From Gammaproteobacteria bacterium (GTDB lineage: Bacteria > Pseudomonadota > Gammaproteobacteria > Xanthomonadales > Wenzhouxiangellaceae), in assembly GCA_003567685.1 (NCBI GenBank), contig PWYW01000029.1:1-64000 (forward strand): a stretch of DNA of 64,000 bases, written 5' to 3'. This document shows, in pieces, positions 21,972 through 31,406 of this stretch (its first letter is position 1; each line of letters begins with the position of its first letter). The notes below the pieces were generated by a model. That model searched no databases. It was given only the letters and a program-made list of their open reading frames with translations, and was not told where the DNA came from. The position numbers were made by a program, and so were the translations under genes.

Positions 21972-22917
21972 GGCATCCGCGCTTGCAACCCGTGCCGAGG
22001 CGCCAATGGCGGCCCTCGGCAGGGCTCGTAGCGCCGTCAACCAGGTCATCCTCGGCAAAGCCGAAGTCGTTGACCTGGCCTTCTCGGCACTACTGGCCGG
22101 TGGTCATTTGCTGTTGGAAGACTTGCCCGGCGTCGGCAAGACCACGCTCGCCCAGGCCATGTCGTTGAGCCTGGGCGGCGACTGGCAGCGCATCCAGTTC
22201 ACTAACGACATGCTGCCCGCCGATATCGTTGGGGTTTCGATTTTCCAGCAGGCGCAGGAACAGTTTGAATTTCGACCCGGTCCAATCTTCGCCAATGTGG
22301 TGTTGGCCGATGAAATCAACCGGGCCACGCCCCGAACTCAGTCGGCGCTTCTGGAAGCCATGGCCGAACGCCAGGTGACTGTCGACGGGCAAACGTTTCC
22401 GCTGCCCGAACCGTTCTTCGTGATTGCCACCCAGAACCCACTGGACCTTGTAGGCACCTACCCATTGCCCGACTCTCAGCTCGACCGCTTTCTACTTCGG
22501 ACCAGCATCGGCTACCCGTCCGCGACCGAAGAGCGTCGATTGCTGGTCGAACCCGATCGTCGAGACCTGCTGTCCCGCTTCGAGCCATCGCTCGACCCAG
22601 GCGGCGTTTCCGATCTGATGGCGCTGGCCACGGATCTGCCTGTTTCCGAGCCGCTGCTCGACTACATTCAGAATCTGATCGCTGCAACACGTCAACATGG
22701 TGGCCTCAAAGCGGGCTTGTCCCCTCGTGCCGGTCTTGCCCTGGTGCGTGCGGCCCGAGCCTGGTCGCTGGTCAATGGACTGAACTACTGCGCGCCAGAA
22801 GCCGTCAAGGCGGTTTTCCCATCGTTGGCGACGCATCGCCTGGAAACCCGACCGGAAAGCGGGCTGGACAGTGCAGCGGTCGTGGAAGAGATCCTCGGCA
22901 CCACGCGGGTGCCCTGA
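21964..22917 (+). CDS. MoxR-family AAA+ ATPase
   Basis: 317 aa; LLEDLPGVGKTTLAQAMS, FIATQNPLDLVGTYPLPDSQLDRFLLR. Confidence 0.95.
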   Translation: MTEASALATRAEAPMAALGRARSAVNQVILGKAEVVDLAFSALLAGGHLLLEDLPGVGKTTLAQAMSLSLGGDWQRIQFTNDMLPADIVGVSIFQQAQEQFEFRPGPIFANVVLADEINRATPRTQSALLEAMAERQVTVDGQTFPLPEPFFVIATQNPLDLVGTYPLPDSQLDRFLLRTSIGYPSATEERRLLVEPDRRDLLSRFEPSLDPGGVSDLMALATDLPVSEPLLDYIQNLIAATRQHGGLKAGLSPRAGLALVRAARAWSLVNGLNYCAPEAVKAVFPSLATHRLETRPESGLDSAAVVEEILGTTRVP

Positions 22918-23012
22918 GCGTTTGCCGCTTCGACAACCTCCGACTTCAGTACTGGTAGCAGGAGCCCCCCATTCGCGCCGAGCAACATTTCCACCGCTGG
23001 TTCAATGGTTGG

Positions 23013-23924
23013 GTGAAGCGCCGCGCGCCCGCCAATCCGCCGCTGACCATCCAGTACCGCCAGGTGTTCATCCTGCCCACTCGTTTCGGCTGGACCCTGG
23101 CACTGTTGATGTTCGCCATGCTCATGGGCAGTTTGAACTTCAACAACAACCTGGGTCTTCTGACCACCTTTATCGTCGCCGGCCTGGCACTGAACTCCAT
23201 GCTGATGGCCTATCACAACCTGCGCGGGCTACGCCTGCTTCACTGCACGGCAAAACCGGTTCATGCCGGTGATACCGCCAGGCTTGTTGTCACCCTCAGC
23301 GACCAGGACGGACGATCACGACCCGCCCTTGAAATTCGCAGTCACGACGGGCTGAGCGGCTTCGACCTGGACGGCATCAACCTGGAAACTGTGGAAATTC
23401 CGCTACGGACACATCAACGGGGCTGGTTGTCCCCCGGGCGCCTGAGAATTCAAACCAGTCACCCAATCGGACTGTTCGAGGCCTGGGCGTGGTTCTGGCC
23501 GGCTCAACGCGTGCTGGTCTGGCCAAGACCCGCCGAAAACCCGCCGCCATTACCGCGTGGTGCCGGCGACGACGGAGGCCGGCAAATCAGCCGACAGACT
23601 GACAGTGACAACTTCCACAGCCTGCGCAACTGGCGCCCGGAGGATCCGGTTCATCGCATCGCCTGGAAAGCCAGCCAGCGACACCAGGCCCTGCTGGCTC
23701 GCGAGTTTCGCGCGGAAGTGTCCGAGCAGGTAGTGCTGGACCTTGCCCGAACCCCGGCGTCCGGCCTTGAGCAACGCATCAGCGTGCTCACCGCGTGGGT
23801 GATGCAGGCGCATCGAGAGGGGATCGACTGGACGCTGAATCTCGGCAAGCAGTCGATTGGTCCCGCCCATGGCGAGCGCCACCTGAACGCCTGCCTGCGT
23901 GCCCTCGCGGAGTTCGGCCAGTGA
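23013..23924 (+). CDS. DUF58 domain protein
   Basis: ISRQTDSDNFHSLRNWRPEDPVHRIAWKASQRHQALLAREF; two N-terminal TM; follows MoxR. Start uncertain (GTG at 23013 or further upstream). Confidence 0.87.
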   Translation: MKRRAPANPPLTIQYRQVFILPTRFGWTLALLMFAMLMGSLNFNNNLGLLTTFIVAGLALNSMLMAYHNLRGLRLLHCTAKPVHAGDTARLVVTLSDQDGRSRPALEIRSHDGLSGFDLDGINLETVEIPLRTHQRGWLSPGRLRIQTSHPIGLFEAWAWFWPAQRVLVWPRPAENPPPLPRGAGDDGGRQISRQTDSDNFHSLRNWRPEDPVHRIAWKASQRHQALLAREFRAEVSEQVVLDLARTPASGLEQRISVLTAWVMQAHREGIDWTLNLGKQSIGPAHGERHLNACLRALAEFGQ

Positions 23925-26005
23925 CGACCGCTCTGGAGCGCTGGTTCCGTCCCCGCCTTCCAGGCCCTGGCGAGCTGACCCCGGCCGCTGTCTACTGGAC
24001 ACTGGCCGCTTTCCTTGTCGCCGCCTTCCCCCACCTCATGGCCATGCCGCCCGCGCTGGCGGCCACCGTAGTCGCGCTTATTGGCTGGCGGGGAATGGCG
24101 GTTTGGCGGGGCTGGCGTCCCGTGCCCGGGCCCGTCCGGGTGGTACTGACGCTGACGCTGCTGGCCCTGGTGGTAATCGCTTTCGGTGCCAGTTGGGGCC
24201 GAAGGCTGGCCACCGCCCTGCTATGCGTGATGCTGGCTGCCAAACTGATGGAAATGTTTCGCGTCCGCGACCTTCGAATGGTGGCCTCGGTGTGTTTTTT
24301 CCTGGTTGCCACCCAGTTCCTGTTCAACGAGCGGTTGGTTTACCTGAGCTATCTGGTTGCCGGCTGCTGGTTGGCCACCCAGGCACTGGGCCAGATTCAG
24401 CGAATTCAGGTCAATCAACGTCGTGGACAAGACAGGCAGGCCAGTCCCGGTGCCTCAGGCACATCCGGCCTGCTATCGGTGCAGAGCCTTCGCCAGTCCG
24501 GGCGACTGCTGGTCATGGCTTTGCCCGTTGCACTGATTCTATTTTTTCTGTTTCCCCGCCTGGCCCAACCGCTTTGGGGTTTGCCCGAAGAGGCCATGGA
24601 TGGACGAACCGGCTTGTCGGACAGCATGTCGCCCGGCAGCATCTCGGAATTGTTCCTCGACCATTCACCAGCTTTTCGGGTTGAATTTGAGGGTCCACCA
24701 CCACCGCCCCAAATGCGTTATTGGCGGGGACCAGTGCTGTGGCGGTTTGACGGCAACACCTGGCAGCGAGCCTTTTTCTCCGACCAGCGTCTTTCCGAAC
24801 CGCCTTTGGAGACCGAGGCCAGCATCCGCTATCGCATGCAGCTCGAACCACATGAACGACGATGGTTGCTGGCAATGGATCACCCGGTCAGCTCGACGTT
24901 TCCAGAGTCGCGCATAACGGTTGACCACCATCTGATCAGTCGCCGTCCGGTCACCACGCTCAGCCAATACGACGTTGTCTCGACACCCGACGCATTGATC
25001 TCGCCGGTGTTGACCGACGTGCAGCGTAATATGGCATTGCACCTGCCCCAGGAAAGGAATCCGCGCACCCGAGCGCTGGCGGAAGAGCTTCGTCAACAGT
25101 ACGCCGACGATCAGGCTCTGATCAACGCGGTTCTTCGCTGGTTCAATGAAGAACCGTTCTACTACAGCCTGAGCGTTACCCCGCTGGGTCGCCACGGTGC
25201 AGATGAGTTTCTGTTCGACCTTCGCACCGGCTACTGCGAATACTACGCATCGGCTTTCGCCATTCTGATGCGCTCCGCCGGCATTCCCGCCCGGGTTGTC
25301 ACGGGCTACCAGGGCGGATTCTGGAGTGAATCCGGCCAATATCTCCTGGTCCGCCAGTCCGATGCCCATGCCTGGAACGAAGTCTGGCTGGAAGGCCAGG
25401 GTTGGGTTCGGGTTGACCCGACTGCCGCCGTAGCGCCCGACCGAATCCGGGAAGGCTCCCGCAGCGTGGTGGAGAGCGGTCGGGCCCTGCGTGACGCTGG
25501 CTGGTTGATGAATCTCCGTAACCAGTACGACCGTGTGCAGCATCTCTGGAACCGCTGGGTACTGGGCTTCGATGCCGAGCGTCAGCAAGACTTTCTCCAA
25601 CGTCTCGGGCTGCCTGAGATGACTGCCACGCAGATCGGTTTGCTCATGCTTGCCGCACTTAGCCTGTTTTTACTCCCGCTGACCTGGTTTCTGTTTCGCG
25701 TATCGGGACAGCGGCCGTTGAGCCGTGCAGAGCGGGCCTGGAAAACAGTACGCCGACGCCTCGCACGCCTTGGGCTGCACGCCCAACCCTCGGAAACTCC
25801 ACGCGAATTTGCCGGTCGAATTTGCCGTGAGCTGGACAGTGGCGAGCGTCAACTGGTTCAGTTGGCAATCATGTTCAGCCAGCTACACTATGGCGTGCCG
25901 AGTGCTCGTTTACTCGAGCAGTTTGAGCGATCGGCGCAACTCTTCCGACCACTGCGTCGGGGAAAAAACCGCTTTCCGAGACTGAGCTTTGGCCGGGAGC
26001 TTTGA
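23921..26005 (+). CDS. DUF3488 / transglutaminase-like membrane protein (TgpA-like)
   Basis: Multiple N-terminal TM; FDLRTGYCEYYASAFAILMRSAGIPARVVTGYQGG and SDAHAWNEVWLEGQGWVRVDPTAAV (Cys-His-Asp triad). GTG start at 23921 overlaps the DUF58 stop. Confidence 0.92.
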   Translation: MTTALERWFRPRLPGPGELTPAAVYWTLAAFLVAAFPHLMAMPPALAATVVALIGWRGMAVWRGWRPVPGPVRVVLTLTLLALVVIAFGASWGRRLATALLCVMLAAKLMEMFRVRDLRMVASVCFFLVATQFLFNERLVYLSYLVAGCWLATQALGQIQRIQVNQRRGQDRQASPGASGTSGLLSVQSLRQSGRLLVMALPVALILFFLFPRLAQPLWGLPEEAMDGRTGLSDSMSPGSISELFLDHSPAFRVEFEGPPPPPQMRYWRGPVLWRFDGNTWQRAFFSDQRLSEPPLETEASIRYRMQLEPHERRWLLAMDHPVSSTFPESRITVDHHLISRRPVTTLSQYDVVSTPDALISPVLTDVQRNMALHLPQERNPRTRALAEELRQQYADDQALINAVLRWFNEEPFYYSLSVTPLGRHGADEFLFDLRTGYCEYYASAFAILMRSAGIPARVVTGYQGGFWSESGQYLLVRQSDAHAWNEVWLEGQGWVRVDPTAAVAPDRIREGSRSVVESGRALRDAGWLMNLRNQYDRVQHLWNRWVLGFDAERQQDFLQRLGLPEMTATQIGLLMLAALSLFLLPLTWFLFRVSGQRPLSRAERAWKTVRRRLARLGLHAQPSETPREFAGRICRELDSGERQLVQLAIMFSQLHYGVPSARLLEQFERSAQLFRPLRRGKNRFPRLSFGREL

Positions 26006-26024
26006 GTGTTTGATGGAGTAGACC

Positions 26025-26576
26025 ATGCACAAACCCTTTCGTGTTGTTCTTCCGGTGCTGGCAATCACTGGTCTTTTGTTGGCGGGCTGCGCCACCACTC
26101 CGGCACCGCTGGCCGGCGACTTTCCCGACTTCCAGCCAAACCAGGCCACTGAGCGCTCCCTGGGTGCCGTGGTGCGCTGGGGAGGCCATGTCATCGAGAC
26201 CCGGCCGGGGCGCGAGAGAACCTGTATCGAGCTGCTCGCCAGGCCCCTGGATCGTGATCTTCGCCCGGCCGAAGGGGACCACCATTTCGGCCGTTTTCTG
26301 GCCTGTAGGGAAGGCTTTGTCGACCCCGCCATGCTCAGCGAAGGCCGGGCCATCACCGTCATCGGACGCTTGACAGACTTCACCGACGGCACGATCGGCG
26401 AATTCGTCTACCGCTATCCGACGCTGGACGCCGACACGCTGTACATCTGGCCAGAAACCGCGGAAACCGTTTTCATTCATGATCCGTGGTGGCCCTACTA
26501 CGACCCATGGTGGCCGCATCGATCACGAGCAGGCGCACGCACTCGCGTATCAGGCAGCGTCATTATCATTCGCTAA
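26025..26576 (+). CDS. Slp-family outer-membrane lipoprotein
   Basis: Lipobox LLLAGCATT; DFPDFQPNQATERSLGAVVRWGGHVIET is Slp-like. Confidence 0.85.
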   Translation: MHKPFRVVLPVLAITGLLLAGCATTPAPLAGDFPDFQPNQATERSLGAVVRWGGHVIETRPGRERTCIELLARPLDRDLRPAEGDHHFGRFLACREGFVDPAMLSEGRAITVIGRLTDFTDGTIGEFVYRYPTLDADTLYIWPETAETVFIHDPWWPYYDPWWPHRSRAGARTRVSGSVIIIR

Positions 26577-26603
26577 TACTAAGACCTTCGTATACGCCAT
26601 TCA

Positions 26604-26619
26604 CTGTGTTTTGATACAG
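26604..26619. promoter_or_regulatory. LexA-binding site (SOS box) of lexA
   Basis: CTGT-GTTTTGAT-ACAG, a perfect CTGT-N8-ACAG (extended cACTGTGTTTTGATACAGTA), just upstream of lexA ATG at 26627. Confidence 0.9.
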
Positions 26620-26626
26620 TAATGGA

Positions 26627-27259
26627 ATGAAACTGACGGCGCGACAGGCAGAGATTCTGGCCTTCATCAAGCAGCGGTTGGCGGCCGATGGCTTGCCGCC
26701 AACCCGTTCGGAAATCGTCAACCATTTTGGTTTCCGCTCCCCCAATGCCGCGCAGTCGCATCTGAAGGCGCTTGCCGAGCGCGGCGCCATCGAACTGCGT
26801 CCGGGCAAGGCCCGCGGCATCGTGCCGCTGGGCTCGGATTCCACTGCCGAAGCCTCGGCCACGTCGCCACGAAATGAGCTGCCCGTGATCGGCCGGGTCG
26901 CCGCGGGCACGCCATTGATGGCCATCGAGAACCATCAGGGCAGTTTTCAGGTGGATCGACAGGCGTTCAAGCCTCGGCCGGATTACATGCTTGAGGTGCA
27001 TGGTGACAGCATGGTCGATGCCGGTATCCGGGACGGTGACCTTCTGCTGGTCCATCGCACACCCGAAGCGCGCTCCGGCCAGATCGTGGTTGCCCGTCTC
27101 GACAACGAGGTTACCGTCAAGCGCCTGAGAAAGACCCGAGGCGGCCACCTGTTTCTGGACCCGGCGAATGCTGCCTATTCACCGCTGAAGGTGGATTCGA
27201 GTCGCGACTTCGCCATCGAAGGCCTTGGCGTTGGCGTTATTCGTCGTCGATTGAGCTGA
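26627..27259 (+). CDS. lexA: LexA repressor
   Basis: 210 aa; MKLTARQAEILAFIKQRLAADGLPPTRSEI; Ala-Gly cleavage region VAAGTPLMA; HGDSMVDAGI. Confidence 0.97.
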   Translation: MKLTARQAEILAFIKQRLAADGLPPTRSEIVNHFGFRSPNAAQSHLKALAERGAIELRPGKARGIVPLGSDSTAEASATSPRNELPVIGRVAAGTPLMAIENHQGSFQVDRQAFKPRPDYMLEVHGDSMVDAGIRDGDLLLVHRTPEARSGQIVVARLDNEVTVKRLRKTRGGHLFLDPANAAYSPLKVDSSRDFAIEGLGVGVIRRRLS

Positions 27260-28034
27260 TCCGAAAGTCGTCGGCATCGGCCAGGAACGGCAACGTCTCG
27301 CGCACCGAACGAATCGCACTTCGATCCAGCACCACGCGGCCCACGCTTTCTCCGCGACCAATCTCGATCAGGCAGGCACCCAGTGCATCCCAGGCCGATG
27401 AAGCGCCCGGGTAATCAATGCCCTTGCCGTCCTCGCCGACCCGGTTGACGCCCACCACCGCGGCCTGATTCTCGATCGCCCGGGCCTGCAAAAGCCGCTG
27501 CCAGGCCAGCACCCGCGGACTGGGCCAGTTGGCCACGAACAACTGCAGGTCAAACTCGCGACGGTTACGACACCAGGCCGGGAAACGCAGGTCGTAGCAG
27601 ATTTGCAGGTCAATTCGCCAGCCGCGCCAGTCGAAAGTACAGAAATCCTGGCCGGCCACATAACGCCTGTCTTCGCCACCAAAGGCGAACAGGTGGCGCT
27701 TGTCGTAATGGGCAACGATCTTGCCCTCATCAACAAACACAAATCGATTACGCCGCTGGCCGTCCACATCCAGTGCCAGGCTGCCGGCAATGGCCGCGCC
27801 TCGTTCGAGGCTCTGGGCTTTCATCCAGGCCAGCGTGGGTCCATCCAGAGTTTCGGCCGGACGGCCCTGATCGCCCAGAAAACCGGTGGAAAAGGTTTCC
27901 GGCAGCACGTACAGATGGCAGCCGGGGGCCGAATCCATCAGCTCGGCCAGGTGGTTTCGGTTGGGCTCGGCCTCCTGCCAGAACAGCCGCGCCTGCACCA
28001 GGCCCACGGCCAGTTGATCGACAGAACCGGACAT
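27237..28034 (-). CDS. Nitrilase-superfamily amidohydrolase (omega-amidase/YafV-like)
   Basis: From MSGSVDQLAVGLVQARLFWQEAEPNRNHL; YVLPETFSTGF, KRHLFAFGGE, QICYDLRFPAW (Glu-Lys-Cys triad). Confidence 0.87.
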   Translation of the reverse strand: MSGSVDQLAVGLVQARLFWQEAEPNRNHLAELMDSAPGCHLYVLPETFSTGFLGDQGRPAETLDGPTLAWMKAQSLERGAAIAGSLALDVDGQRRNRFVFVDEGKIVAHYDKRHLFAFGGEDRRYVAGQDFCTFDWRGWRIDLQICYDLRFPAWCRNRREFDLQLFVANWPSPRVLAWQRLLQARAIENQAAVVGVNRVGEDGKGIDYPGASSAWDALGACLIEIGRGESVGRVVLDRSAIRSVRETLPFLADADDFRISSIDDE

Positions 28035-28035
28035 G

Positions 28036-28837
28036 TCAGTGATCCAGCGTTTCCAGGTGGGCCAGCTCGTCGGCACTGAAGCCGGCGCGCTGACGGGCCT
28101 CAACATTGAAGGGGCCGCGCAGGCGGCCACTGAAATAGCGCTCCAGCAGATCCTCGAAGGTCTTGTCCGGCTCGAGATTGCGCTCCAGCCACAGATGGCG
28201 GAACCAGCGGGTGCCGATGGCCACGTGCCCCTCTTCCTCCTGAAGAATGATTTCAAGCAGAGCAACGGTGCGCTCATCACCGGCCTTGGACAGTCGCTGG
28301 ATCATGCCCGGCGTCACGTCCAGGCCCCGGGCTTCAAGCACACGCGGCACCAGGGCCATCCGAACCAGCGCATCATGAGCGGTTTTTTCCGCCATGTCCC
28401 ACAGCCCGTTATGGGCCGAGAAATCGCCGTAGGCCACGCCCAGTTCCTGCAGGCGACCATTGAGCATGCGGAAATGCCGGGCTTCGTCGGCAGCCACGCT
28501 TAGCCAGTCGCGGTAAAAGGCATCCGGCATGCCGGCGAAACGCAGCGCGGCATCCAGCCCCAGATTGATGGCATTGAATTCAATATGAGCGACCGCGTGG
28601 ATCAGGGCCTGGCGGCCCTCCAGCGTGCTCAGCTTGCGCTGGGCCAGGCGCGCCGGGTTGACCAGTTTCGGTCTGCCAGGGCGCCCGCAGGCCAGCAGGC
28701 CGGGTTCACTCGGACAAGCTGGCTGCCAGTTACCCGATACAACCGCTGCCCAAAGCGCATCGACCCGGTCGCACTTGGCGACCGGGTCGGTTTCGGCCAG
28801 CGCCTGGCGCGCTTCGCGCCAGTAGGCGGCGCTGGAT

Positions 28838-28845
<8 letters not shown>
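28036..28845 (-). CDS. DUF455 ferritin-like protein
   Basis: From [62 protein letters not shown] (E/H di-iron-type motifs). Confidence 0.87.
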
Positions 28846-30091
<1,246 letters not shown>

Positions 30092-30144
30092 CTTGCATCC
30101 TTTTAACGGGTAAACCTTTAGTTTAGCACCGCTCTGCTTCGGAC

Positions 30145-30876
30145 TTGTCATGCCAGAAACGCATGGAAACAGCATCAGAACATGCCACACGGCTCCGTTT
30201 TATTGCGCTGGCCCTCGCGCTTTCCTTGCTGGCTCATGGCCTGGTTCTGATGTGGCCGGGACAGCCGGCGCCCCCGTCGACGTCGCCAGCAAGCGTTGAA
30301 ATAGCGCTTGAACGTTACGTGACTACACTCGAACCCAAGCCCGAACCACCAACCGAATCCCAACCCAGCGATCAACCCGATCCCTCACCCTCCTCGACCG
30401 TGACTCAGGCCCCGACCCAAACCGTCACAGCGCGGGAGCCCGTCGAAACGACCAAAGCTGTCGAACCCCTAACTGGTCTTGAGCCTGAATGGCCGGCATT
30501 CGACACCCAGCGATTACGGCAACAACTGCATCGCTACGCCAGCGAGGCTCATCCGATCGAGCGAGACAACGATCCGGGGCGAGCGATCATGTCACCCAAT
30601 GGGCCCGCCCTTCCCAGTGCGGTTGGCTGGCTGAATGACTACGTCGGCCAGGTCACCCCCAGCGTTGACCGCTGGACCAGTCCCGACGGCAGCCAGCACG
30701 CGCGAATCGTACTGGCCAATGGCCGGGTTTACTGCGGCAAAAGTGGTCCGCCGACCGCGGCCGAAATGTTCAACCCGTCGATGTCCGCCAACGTCATGCG
30801 CTATCGCTACTGCGGGCGGGAGCGGCCTGACCCGATTGATCGCAGCAACCCCTGGGTTCGCGGTGCGGGGCAATAA
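30145..30876 (+). CDS. Hypothetical protein with N-terminal anchor and TonB-like Pro-rich linker
   Basis: N-terminal TM ([21 protein letters not shown]), Pro/Glu/Thr-rich linker, conserved-looking C-terminus with two Cys; ATG at 30163 is an alternative start. Confidence 0.6.
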   Translation: MSCQKRMETASEHATRLRFIALALALSLLAHGLVLMWPGQPAPPSTSPASVEIALERYVTTLEPKPEPPTESQPSDQPDPSPSSTVTQAPTQTVTAREPVETTKAVEPLTGLEPEWPAFDTQRLRQQLHRYASEAHPIERDNDPGRAIMSPNGPALPSAVGWLNDYVGQVTPSVDRWTSPDGSQHARIVLANGRVYCGKSGPPTAAEMFNPSMSANVMRYRYCGRERPDPIDRSNPWVRGAGQ

Positions 30877-30927
30877 AAAAGCCCGCGCAAGGCGGGCTTT
30901 TTTATTAATGGCGGAGGGGGTGGGATT
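30871..30927. repeat. 57-bp direct repeat, copy 1: terminator hairpin plus 3' end of tRNA-Ser
   Basis: CAATAAAAAAGCCCGCGCAAGGCGGGCTTTTTTATTAATGGCGGAGGGGGTGGGATT, identical to 31047-31103. Confidence 0.95.
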
Positions 30928-31046
30928 GCTGCGCCCCTGCGGGGCTTGCCCTTCGGGCTGGCGCTTGCGCGTCAGCGAGCTCAGGCCGCGACGCGGCCTT
31001 CGGTTCGAACCCAAAGCGTTTTCATCCGGGCTTCCCCCTTCACCAT

Positions 31047-31103
31047 CAATAAAAAAGCCCGCGCAAGGCGGGCTTTTTTATTAATGGCGGAGGGGGTGGG
31101 ATT
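31047..31103. repeat. 57-bp direct repeat, copy 2 (overlaps the 3' end of the intact tRNA-Ser(TGA))
   Basis: Identical to 30871-30927; contains AAAAAAGCCCGCGCAAGGCGGGCTTTTTT, a bidirectional terminator hairpin. Confidence 0.95.
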
Positions 31104-31174
31104 CGAACCCACGAAGGGCTTTCACCCTTGCCGGTTTTCAAGACCGGTGCATTCAACCGCTCTGCCACCCCTCC
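31085..31174 (-). tRNA. tRNA-Ser (anticodon TGA)
   Basis: Minus strand GGAGGGGTGGCAGAGCGGTTGAATGCACCGGTCTTGAAAACCGGCAAGGGTGAAAGCCCTTCGTGGGTTCGAATCCCACCCCCTCCGCCA; class II with long variable arm and encoded CCA. Confidence 0.95.
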
Positions 31175-31219
31175 GGTGACCTTTCTATCTTATCGCGTTC
31201 CGGCGATATCGTGAACCAG

Positions 31220-31311
<92 letters not shown>

Positions 31312-31406
31312 TGATCCTGATGGTTTGAGTGGCGGCTGACGAACTGGCCGCCTGACTCAAGCGCGGCATTGTACCCCAAACTCTGGTTTGGGGTACACCG
31401 GACTGA

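Noticed and set aside
28035-28280. N-terminal extension of the nitrilase-family ORF to 28280
   Set aside because: The extension is out-of-frame reading of the DUF455 gene; the natural start is 28034.
30635-31179. ORFs reading MAEGVGLLRPC... and MAEGVGFEPTKGFHPC...
   Set aside because: They translate through the repeat cassette and tRNA-Ser; such peptides are common spurious calls at tRNA genes.
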